Source: a virus
Length of the DNA stretch: 43,015 nucleotides
Direction: 5' to 3' (one strand)
IMG/VR virus record: IMGVR_UViG_3300047550_005713
Coordinates: 1 to 43,015 of that record
Positions within the stretch are counted from its first letter, which is position 1; every line of letters begins with the position of its first letter. Under the pieces are notes generated by a model. It did not search any database, was not told the origin of the DNA, and saw only the letters and a program-made list of their open reading frames with translations. The translations under genes and the position numbers were made by a program. Shown here piece by piece: positions 16,625 to 23,720 of the stretch.

Positions 16625-18244
16625 TTATCCTTTTTTAATGTAGTAATCTTCTATGACTAACGCGTCCAATTTTGTGGCTTCTAGTATGATGAAAGCATCT
16701 TTAACAGTCGAGAGTATAGGCTTTCCATCGACGTTAAATGAAGTATTTAATAACACTCCCACGCCCGTCAATTTTTCGAAAGCCGTTAATAAATCATAAA
16801 TCCAAGGGTTTTGATCTCTTGTTACTGTTTGAACTCGAGCTGTTCCGTCTATATGAGTTATTGCGGGAAGTGCTTCTTTCCACTCTTTTCTGACCTTAGG
16901 GCAGAAACTCATCCATCTGGACTCTTTATCCCATTCAAAATACTTGTTAACGTCTTCTAACCTCACTATCGGAGCAAAGGGTCTATACCACTCCCTGTGT
17001 TTCACTTTTTCATTCAAAACCTCCTTCATATCTGGTATCATGGGATTGCACAGTATGCTTCTGTTTCCTAAAGCTCTTGGACCGTGTTCTGACCTTCCTC
17101 TTGCTACGCCGACAATTTTTCCTAATTCTATATCAGCGGCCAGTTTTTCTATATTTACTTTTCTTGTCTTCGTAGGTATTCCTACGCCCTGTACGTGAGA
17201 AGCTAAGTTATCCAAATCTAGCAATTGAGTTCCTGAATATGTAGCATCATATGGTTTATTTGGCTTAAGATAATTAAGCATCATGCCCAATGCTATTCCG
17301 CAATCATTAGGATCTGGGCCCACATGCACATCGCGAAGAAAGTCCTCAATAAGTCTAGTATTAAGTATGATGTTCAATCCACAACCTCCCGTTATGCACA
17401 CTGGGAGATTTGGATATTTTTCTAGGTAAGGCTTTGCTATTTCTAAAAAGCTCTCTTCGAACGCAAGCTGATTAGTAGCAGCTAAATTATATGCTAATTC
17501 TCCCTCAATTCTATTAGACACGTCAAACGTAACCCCTATATTTTCTCCAAGGACTTTTATTTTTTCTTGATAGTCTTTTCCTTCGGGATTGTCTTTATAA
17601 AAGTTCATGAAGTGAGGTAACCAAGTACTTATTGGTGTTCCATAAGAAGCGAGTCCCATAAGTTTTCCTGGGTACACTAGATTTCCTAAACCGAGGTCTT
17701 CGTGTTTTATGTCCTTAAGATAGTGAGCTATGACCATGTACGGGAATCCCAAATCATAGTGAATGTGGGGATTATTGTATTTAGGATTTATAACAGCCTC
17801 TAACAATTTTGGAGATTCTCCTCTTTTACACGTGTATACACAGAACTTACCATCGTTTCCTCCTCCGTCGAAAGAAAATATCAATGCTTCATCATAAGAA
17901 GATTGATAAAAAGATCCGGCAGCGTGAGATAAGTGATGTTTGCTCTCTATATAATTTTTTGCGGGTATAGCCTTTTGTAAATTAAATCTCACATTGTCCA
18001 TTATCACGTCTGAATTGGAGTAGAAACAGTTTTCAAATTCTGTTATTCCCAACTTCTTCATAATCCATTGCGGGATGTATTCAGCAAAGAATAGAATTTC
18101 TGATGTTTTTGGACACATGTATTGCGCGATTCCCGCGTTTTTATAATTTAAGAAGCGCTCTGCTTCCAATACAAGCTTTATTTCTCCTTCAGATTCTACT
18201 ACGTAAGCAGCGTTGTGTGATCCGTAAAATGCGATGTTTGCCAT
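16625..18244 (-). CDS. NodU/CmcH-type O-carbamoyltransferase
   Basis: This 539-residue protein is a full-length member of the carbamoyltransferase family (PF02543 plus PF16861), which moves a carbamoyl group from carbamoyl phosphate, through carbamoyl-AMP, to a hydroxyl of a sugar, antibiotic or nucleoside. Visible motifs in order are GSHNAA (8-13), HHLSHA (103-108), FSFDGGGND (123-131), GKLMGLASYG (193-202), TGGCGLN (285-291) and, in the YrdC-like C-terminal domain, GRSEHGPRALGNRSI (383-397) and WYRPFAP (419-425). The C-terminus has LNTSFNVDGKPI. No key motif seems missing, so activity is expected. It sits inside a run of glycosyltransferase genes, one base from its neighbour. The acceptor is probably a sugar made by that run; a modified DNA base is the main alternative. 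Confidence 0.93.
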   Translation of the reverse strand: MANIAFYGSHNAAYVVESEGEIKLVLEAERFLNYKNAGIAQYMCPKTSEILFFAEYIPQWIMKKLGITEFENCFYSNSDVIMDNVRFNLQKAIPAKNYIESKHHLSHAAGSFYQSSYDEALIFSFDGGGNDGKFCVYTCKRGESPKLLEAVINPKYNNPHIHYDLGFPYMVIAHYLKDIKHEDLGLGNLVYPGKLMGLASYGTPISTWLPHFMNFYKDNPEGKDYQEKIKVLGENIGVTFDVSNRIEGELAYNLAATNQLAFEESFLEIAKPYLEKYPNLPVCITGGCGLNIILNTRLIEDFLRDVHVGPDPNDCGIALGMMLNYLKPNKPYDATYSGTQLLDLDNLASHVQGVGIPTKTRKVNIEKLAADIELGKIVGVARGRSEHGPRALGNRSILCNPMIPDMKEVLNEKVKHREWYRPFAPIVRLEDVNKYFEWDKESRWMSFCPKVRKEWKEALPAITHIDGTARVQTVTRDQNPWIYDLLTAFEKLTGVGVLLNTSFNVDGKPILSTVKDAFIILEATKLDALVIEDYYIKKG

Positions 18245-18245
18245 A

Positions 18246-19181
18246 TTAAATTTCTAGTAAGTTTAAAACGTGTTTTAATCTTGTTTTTGGGTGTAAGTAT
18301 GTATCGTAGTATTCTCTTGCATTTTTCGATATGAAATTCAAAAATTCTTTGTCTTCTTTGACCTGCATAAATCTCTCTATGTACTTTTCCGTGTATTTCA
18401 ATCCTCCCAGTCTTTCTTTTTTGATTATATCATCAAGTTGAAGTTTGGGATCCATATCGAATCTATCTATGCTTATGTAGTGGTGATTAGGAATTAGTTT
18501 AGGATTCATCTGAGTTATGTATTCGAACTTCATCATGGGCAATCCTATTCCCATGTATTCTACATCTCTAAAACAAACCTCTCCAACCCCTGGAATGGAG
18601 ACACCAACCTTGTAGTTTATGGCTTCATTGAGGTATATGATGTTGTCTGTTCCTTCGGGACCTACGTAATTCGGATGAACTTTTAAAAGTTTAGCAGAAG
18701 TTCTTTGCGCGCCTATATAATTTCCTCTGAAAATGAATTTATCTTCGTATTCTTTTTTCTGTAGTCGCTTTGCATACAACTCGTCTATGTTTATTTTAGA
18801 GTCTGCTGGAACATATATAGAATTTTTGAGTTTGAACTTCCAATCATTTTTTTCGTAGTCACGCAATTGAGTACTTGGTATTTGAGTGTATACTATCAGA
18901 TCGTTCTCATTATTTCTACGAATTATTCTAGACGGGATGTAAGATTCTAAATCAGCGAAACTTATGAGTTTATAAGAATCATTGCCTTCTTCGTATATTA
19001 AAAGTTCGCAATCGAGTAGAGGTGCATCTTCAGAATCTATTTGACACAACAGATCTCCATTATCGCTGAATTTCTCGTCTCTAATCCACTTTGCTCCTAA
19101 GTTTTCTTGCAAATACGAAGCTAATTCAGACAATAGCGCGTTGTAGCTATTTTTATGGTTATTTACATAGTAAACTATCAT
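18246..19181 (-). CDS. GT-B-like glycosyltransferase, GT90/CAP10-like C-terminal half
   Basis: This 311-residue protein starts at ATG 19181 with an ATGA overlap of the preceding gene. The C-terminal half carries FIFRGNYIGAQRTSAKLLKV, then GVGEVCFRDVEYMGIGLPMM, then LIPNHHYISI and finally YIERFMQVKEDKEFLNFISK-NAREYY. The order 'FRG', 'G.gEvc.Rd.Ey...G.p.m', 'P..hYi.i', terminal helix with 'is.NAr.yy' is like the nucleotide-sugar half of GT90/CAP10 and related GT-B enzymes. The same terminal helix occurs in the 317-residue protein at 20155-21108, so the two are diverged relatives. The N-terminal 110 residues are not recognised. Donor and acceptor are unknown. Confidence 0.6.
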   Translation of the reverse strand: MIVYYVNNHKNSYNALLSELASYLQENLGAKWIRDEKFSDNGDLLCQIDSEDAPLLDCELLIYEEGNDSYKLISFADLESYIPSRIIRRNNENDLIVYTQIPSTQLRDYEKNDWKFKLKNSIYVPADSKINIDELYAKRLQKKEYEDKFIFRGNYIGAQRTSAKLLKVHPNYVGPEGTDNIIYLNEAINYKVGVSIPGVGEVCFRDVEYMGIGLPMMKFEYITQMNPKLIPNHHYISIDRFDMDPKLQLDDIIKKERLGGLKYTEKYIERFMQVKEDKEFLNFISKNAREYYDTYLHPKTRLKHVLNLLEI

Positions 19182-20158
19182 ACGTTGCTCTCTAAATAAT
19201 CTATAAATTCTTGAGGTAATTTCTCGTAATTATTTTCTATGTACTTAAGTATTTTTCTACGTCTATTTGTGATTCTATAATTCTCAAAATGTGGAATTCT
19301 TTTTCTATCGAATCCCAAAGAAAAACAATTTGTATCATCTTGTATTAAATTTCCTAAAGTGGGAGGACACCAAAAGAAATATCGATGAAATATGTCGATT
19401 CCTATGTCATCGTAGTATTTCACATGAAGGTATCTCAATAAAATTTGATCATCTTGACATCCATGTGGAAATCCCATGTGATAATCGTCTTGCATTAAAC
19501 TAATTACTTCTTTCATTAAATTCAATACATAGTCTTTTTCTCCTATGAAAACTCCCGCATTCAATGCCGCATGAGCGGGATGAGGATGAGGACCAAATCT
19601 CTCTTCACTCAATTTCATGTATTTCGGAATGCAATCATCTGATACGGGTGAGAAATATGCGGGCATATCCTCAGGAGGATGAGCTCCCGTGTGGCTAAAA
19701 TTGCCTTCGTGGTTAAATAGTATTTTGCATTGGTAGTAATCCAACATTTCTTTTGGATTCTCAAGATCCTTTATCAAAAGCGTATCAAACGCATCAGCGT
19801 ATAAAATGTAATTGGGCAAAGAATCATAATTCTGTTCTATGTATTGTACTATTCCTTGAGGTTTACTTATCCATCTTATGTATTCTGGACAGGTTATGAA
19901 CTCTATGGGCCGACTGTCGACTAGTTGTTTGGATGTATACTCGTGTAAGGGATTTGCGTATCTGCCTTTTTCATCAATTACTGTGATAACTTGAACGTCA
20001 TTCGATATTCTTATCTCTTTTTCTAATATGGGAATTTCAAGACTGCACTGATGTACCGTAGTTCCAACTATAAACCTTCCGTGTATAACATTAAAATCAT
20101 AAAGCTGCTCACAGAGCACCTTTCTAACTTTTTGTTGTTTAGGCGTTAACGTATTCAT
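19178..20158 (-). CDS. PLOD/procollagen-type glycosyltransferase
   Basis: I place the start at ATG 20158-20156, which gives 326 residues (MNTLTPKQQK) and an ATGA overlap with the preceding gene; the frame extends 20 codons further upstream but that segment overlaps the previous gene and looks non-coding. Motifs resemble the GT-A glycosyltransferase domain of lysyl hydroxylase/glycosyltransferase (PLOD) proteins and related procollagen galactosyl/glucosyltransferases: NYILYADAFDTLLIKD (116-131, the D-x-x-D metal site), CKILFNHEGN (144-153, matching 'vvFsaE'), AALNAGVFIGEKDYV (197-211, matching 'LNSG.fiG'), and QDDQILLRYL (235-244, matching 'DDQ'). Such enzymes put Gal or Glc on hydroxylysine in animal and giant-virus collagen. 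Here no collagen-like Gly-X-Y protein or hydroxylase is present, so the acceptor is probably different. Confidence 0.68.
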   Translation of the reverse strand: MNTLTPKQQKVRKVLCEQLYDFNVIHGRFIVGTTVHQCSLEIPILEKEIRISNDVQVITVIDEKGRYANPLHEYTSKQLVDSRPIEFITCPEYIRWISKPQGIVQYIEQNYDSLPNYILYADAFDTLLIKDLENPKEMLDYYQCKILFNHEGNFSHTGAHPPEDMPAYFSPVSDDCIPKYMKLSEERFGPHPHPAHAALNAGVFIGEKDYVLNLMKEVISLMQDDYHMGFPHGCQDDQILLRYLHVKYYDDIGIDIFHRYFFWCPPTLGNLIQDDTNCFSLGFDRKRIPHFENYRITNRRRKILKYIENNYEKLPQEFIDYLESNV

Positions 20159-21108
20159 CTCAATAAGTCTAAATTTATGGTGTTTTTGAATATATTTAAA
20201 TGCGCTTCCACTGTACAATTTTCTAGATAGTATTTTCTTGCATTTTCAGAGATGAACATCATAAAATCCCTGTCTTTTTTTACTTCTTCGTATCGATCTA
20301 TATATGCATCCATGAGTTTAGGATAATCGTGCGTCCAATCGCATTTTACCTCTGCATAATGATAATCAGGTATCATAGGAGAATACATTTTCATTTTTAT
20401 GGGAGGTCTAACCAGGACAGTTCCCAATCCCATTGCAACAGCTGTTCTATCAGAAACGCCCGCTACACAATTCAAATCTATATTTATAGCCGATTGGTTC
20501 ATCTCTTCAACGAATTTTGTTTCGCTCAATCTTTCACAATAAACATCAAATCTATTATCGTAAATCCACACCCACCGTCTTAAACCGTAAGAGCATGATC
20601 TATAATAGGGCTTTTTTAATACGGGTCTTTCACTATTGGACCTATAGCAATTTTCTATAGCCGTGTAAGTCTCTATCATGTAAGGGGCTCTTACTATAGG
20701 AAGATAATCGATTGTGTTTATTTCATTGTATGTAGTATCATCAGATTGAGTTCCTGCGTTAGTGAAAAATTGAACACAATAGTCGAAATCAGGAAAGTGG
20801 GAAACCCAAGATATAGATCTATCCCAATTAGAAACTAGTATGTACTTATTATTATCTGGGTTCTCTATGAAAAATGATTGGTAAGTTGCTCCATCGTATA
20901 TAAACTTTACTTTATGTTTATCTTCAGCATTTATTGGTATGAGACCTGGGCTTCTGGGGACTTTTGTTTCGTCTAAATAAGGTTCGAACTTGAAATTTAT
21001 ATCAGGATATTTTTCCGCATAATACTGTAACAATCGGTGGGGTATCATGTTTGTTACACACGATTCCACTCTATGTACGTTATTATCGTATCTAAAGTTT
21101 AGTGTCAT
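20155..21108 (-). CDS. GT-B-like glycosyltransferase, relative of the 311-residue protein
   Basis: This 317-residue protein starts with an ATGA overlap at 21108. Its C-terminal third contains INIDLNCVAGVSDRTAVAMG, then LGTVLVRPP, PMIPDYHYAEV, and a terminal helix with YIDRYEEVKKDRDFMMFISE-NARKYY. This end matches the layout of the 311-residue protein at 18246-19181 ('P..HY', then 'YI.R...vk.D..F..FIS.NAR.YY'), so I read both as the nucleotide-sugar-binding half of the same GT-B-like family. The N-terminal part (CVTNMIPHRLLQYYAEKYPD) is not recognised and lacks the 'FRG...' stretch of its relative, although the Tyr/Arg-rich region near residues 165-185 (YYRSCSYGLRRWVWIYDNRF) could serve. Function inferred from similarity within the window and from the operon. 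Confidence 0.55.
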   Translation of the reverse strand: MTLNFRYDNNVHRVESCVTNMIPHRLLQYYAEKYPDINFKFEPYLDETKVPRSPGLIPINAEDKHKVKFIYDGATYQSFFIENPDNNKYILVSNWDRSISWVSHFPDFDYCVQFFTNAGTQSDDTTYNEINTIDYLPIVRAPYMIETYTAIENCYRSNSERPVLKKPYYRSCSYGLRRWVWIYDNRFDVYCERLSETKFVEEMNQSAINIDLNCVAGVSDRTAVAMGLGTVLVRPPIKMKMYSPMIPDYHYAEVKCDWTHDYPKLMDAYIDRYEEVKKDRDFMMFISENARKYYLENCTVEAHLNIFKNTINLDLLR

Positions 21109-22376
21109 TGAGGAATAGGATGTTCGTATCTTTCACACCAACCTTTTGTTTTGTGATGTGCCCAATATACAACTCTAGCCGGTTTTTTATCAGCTAAGAA
21201 GTATTCTTCGTAGTGAATGTTTCTTCCTTGATTAAACGAGGTTAATCTATAATCATCTATGAATTTGCTGTTTATGGATTTACCGTCTTTATCATCGAAA
21301 GCAACTAACACAAACGAGTATTCTTCCTCTTTAAACATCGATCTTTGAACATCTACTAAATAGTAGAAAGATTCCATCATAGATTGTTGCCACAATTCTT
21401 CGTCTTCGATCTTAGGATTAGGAGGATAGCCGTTTTCTAGTGTATATTTTTGAACAGCTCTGCGTTTAAAATCTACTCCTGCGTATTTTTCGTAATCTTT
21501 AAGGGTTCTCTCTTTTCCTAGATCGTATCCTGTAAGATCTATGCCTGTATCGACTCTAAATAAACAACGTATTTTTTTTCTTGCATACTCTTGTTTATTA
21601 TACCAGTCCACTCCCAATCTAGCATCATCGTCCCATTTCAATTTTCCAGCGCGTTCTTCTCTCATTGTAGAATGCCAAACTACGATCTTGTGCGGATGGA
21701 AGAAATCGTAACCGTGAGTGTAAGATCTCACAGTGAGATTGATCTCTTCACCGCTGAAATAAATATCTGGATCGTGCTTGATCTCTCTTGCCCATTCGCT
21801 TCTTGCGAAATCGAAGTGTCCACAGAGGAACCTAGACATCGGTGGTTCTGTCATGTTTTGGTAACCGTGCAGTAAACCCGGACGGATGAATATAGTGCCG
21901 TGAGGATAGAAACATACGAACTGAGATTGCCACGGTTCCATGGATCTTCCTGCTGGATCGTTGAACGGATCGTACAACGGAGAATAACCTGCGATGATGG
22001 GTTTTTTGTAACCCTTCTTCTCAAGGTCGTTGTGCATCGTTATCAGAGTCTCGTCCCAATCTTGAGCGAATCTGTGATGAGAGTCCAATTGACAAACGTA
22101 GTCTTCATCGTCAAGTAGCTTCTCATTGATGATGGATCTCGCCCAGGGAAGTCCTTTTGCTTCCGTATATAGACACTCATAGATCTTAAATCGTTTGTCC
22201 GATTTGTATTCTGTCAGATCGTCGAACTTATCGTCGGGATGATACTGACGACATATTCCAAAATGAATTCTTTTTGGGTATTTTGCTTTGTCTAAAGCAT
22301 CTTTGATTGTTGGAATAAGTTCAGGATCCCTATAAGAAGGGAGATGTAACAATATCGTCTCTAATTTCTTACTCAT
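21105..22376 (-). CDS. GT60/PF11397-like polypeptide GlcNAc-transferase, copy 2
   Basis: This 423-residue protein is a second copy of the neighbouring enzyme. Shared landmarks are HLPSYRDPELIPTIKDAL (11-28), QLDSHHRF (96-103, with D-S-H as the presumed metal site), IYFSGEEINL (205-214) and RSYTHGYDFFHPHKIVVWH (217-235). They are arranged as in PF11397 glycosyltransferases, whose characterised eukaryotic members add alpha-GlcNAc to hydroxyproline of Skp1 or to Thr of trypanosome mucins (GT60). The C-terminal 100 residues are a separate small domain with 'VDVQRSMFKEEEYSFVLVAF', also present in copy 1. The gene overlaps copy 1 by eight bases, supporting co-translation. Local G+C is clearly higher around 21700-22200 than at its 3' end. 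Substrate unproven. Confidence 0.8.
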   Translation of the reverse strand: MSKKLETILLHLPSYRDPELIPTIKDALDKAKYPKRIHFGICRQYHPDDKFDDLTEYKSDKRFKIYECLYTEAKGLPWARSIINEKLLDDEDYVCQLDSHHRFAQDWDETLITMHNDLEKKGYKKPIIAGYSPLYDPFNDPAGRSMEPWQSQFVCFYPHGTIFIRPGLLHGYQNMTEPPMSRFLCGHFDFARSEWAREIKHDPDIYFSGEEINLTVRSYTHGYDFFHPHKIVVWHSTMREERAGKLKWDDDARLGVDWYNKQEYARKKIRCLFRVDTGIDLTGYDLGKERTLKDYEKYAGVDFKRRAVQKYTLENGYPPNPKIEDEELWQQSMMESFYYLVDVQRSMFKEEEYSFVLVAFDDKDGKSINSKFIDDYRLTSFNQGRNIHYEEYFLADKKPARVVYWAHHKTKGWCERYEHPIPQ

Positions 22377-23625
22377 ATTTTATAACGTTTTCTATTCTAT
22401 CCATCCAACCTTTTGATTCGCTGTGGGGCCAAACTCTCCAACTGTAGGGAAGTTCCGTGCTTTCATACTCTCTCCAAATGTGTATGAATTGATCTTTCAT
22501 ATCTGAATTCATAAAGCCATGTATCTCGTTCTTATCAGCGTCTTGTCGATGTACATCTTTTCCGTCTTTATCTAATAACGCGATAACAAAGGCATCATAA
22601 TCTTTTTCTAATAAAGATCCGCGATAAATATCCATGCACACTTTGATCTTACTCTTCAATCCAGATTCATAATCTCCAGATATGGGTGCTGGTCTATGCT
22701 GTAAAGTCTCTTCGTGTATTTGCCTAGTTTTAAATTTCAACCCAGCGTAGCGTTCGTAATCCTCTAAAGTTCTCTCATTTCCAAAATAGAATTCTCCAAA
22801 ACTTTTTATCATGCATGGAGTACATTCTCCTTCCATTCCAAAAAGCTTTCTGAAACGCGCATAGGAATTTTTATCAAGATCGTTATAAGTATTATGATCG
22901 TCCCAATGTTTCTTTTTTCCTTCCCTGGTGTATTCGTGCCAAACGTATATTCTGTGCGGATTAAATATGTCGTATCCATGAGTATAAGCTCTCGCGGCTA
23001 ATGAAGTTTCTTCACCGTGAAAATACAAATTAGGATCGTAAGGAACTTCCTTAGCAAACTGTCCAAGTGTAAATATGAAATGAGCAGATAAGAATCTGGA
23101 TCTCACGGGTTCCTTCATGTCTCTCCAACCATCCAATCCCTGAGGTCTTAGAAATACTGCGCCTTCAGGTAAAAATCTATCTATGTTTAAAAACCAAACT
23201 TCTTGAGTTCTGTCTGCAGGATCTTTTTCAGGGAAGTAAGAGGGCAGATAAGTCGAAAGTATGGGTTTTTTGTAGCATTGGGTTTGCAGATAAGCTATCA
23301 TGTCCTTCAATTTAGAATCCCAACCTTGCACAAATCTGTGGTGGGAATCCAATTGCATATAGTACTCTTCGTCCTTATACAGCGATCCTATTTTATTCCT
23401 AGCCCAACAAACACCTCTAGATTCTTTGTGATCCATGTCCAGTATCCTGAACCTTTTATCTTTTTTGAATTCGTCTAGATTGTCCCACTCGTCCTCTTTG
23501 GCGTGTTGCCAACATATACCAAACACCAAATTATCGGGTTGATCTGCCGTTGAGATGCAGTCTTTTAGCGTAGGAAGTAATTCGGGATCTCTATACGATG
23601 CTATCGAAACAAATATCTTTGCCAT
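22369..23625 (-). CDS. GT60/PF11397-like polypeptide GlcNAc-transferase, copy 1
   Basis: This 418-residue GT-A-type enzyme is first in the sugar-enzyme operon. Motifs are FVSIASYRDPELLPTLKDC (5-23), RGVCWARNKIG (70-80), MQLDSHHRF (90-98, D-S-H as the likely metal/nucleotide site), LYFHGEETSL (200-209) and RAYTHGYDIFNPHRIYVWH (212-230). 'SyRDpel.pTl.d', 'iDSH.rF', 'f.GEE' and 'R.yThGyD.f.P' are the signature order of PF11397. Characterised members of this family (CAZy GT60) modify Thr or hydroxyproline of proteins with GlcNAc. A C-terminal region from about 325 (VCMDIYRGSLLEKDYDAFVI) is shared with copy 2. The promoter-like element lies 28 bases upstream (23654-23664). Lying directly downstream of the mucin-like fibre gene makes that protein a natural candidate substrate. 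Confidence 0.82.
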   Translation of the reverse strand: MAKIFVSIASYRDPELLPTLKDCISTADQPDNLVFGICWQHAKEDEWDNLDEFKKDKRFRILDMDHKESRGVCWARNKIGSLYKDEEYYMQLDSHHRFVQGWDSKLKDMIAYLQTQCYKKPILSTYLPSYFPEKDPADRTQEVWFLNIDRFLPEGAVFLRPQGLDGWRDMKEPVRSRFLSAHFIFTLGQFAKEVPYDPNLYFHGEETSLAARAYTHGYDIFNPHRIYVWHEYTREGKKKHWDDHNTYNDLDKNSYARFRKLFGMEGECTPCMIKSFGEFYFGNERTLEDYERYAGLKFKTRQIHEETLQHRPAPISGDYESGLKSKIKVCMDIYRGSLLEKDYDAFVIALLDKDGKDVHRQDADKNEIHGFMNSDMKDQFIHIWREYESTELPYSWRVWPHSESKGWMDRIENVIKYE

Positions 23626-23653
23626 AAACTAGTTTTGTCGAAACGATCATTTA

Positions 23654-23664
23654 CTATAAATATA
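23654..23664 (-). promoter_or_regulatory. Promoter-like element upstream of the sugar-enzyme operon
   Basis: Sense-strand TATATTTATAG with the shared core ATATTTAT, 28 bases upstream of the first GT60-like gene, in the 95-base gap after the mucin-like gene. It is the only copy of the element in a gap before 13779, so all eight enzymes probably share one transcript. Confidence 0.55.
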
Positions 23665-23720
23665 CACTTTTTTGGTCGTGATAATAATTATTGTTTACAG
23701 TGAAGCTTATTTTTGTGCAT

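Noticed and set aside
20159-20218. Upstream extension of the PLOD-type gene by 20 codons
   Set aside because: It overlaps the previous gene by about 60 bases; the ATG at 20158 gives the ATGA overlap used elsewhere in this operon.
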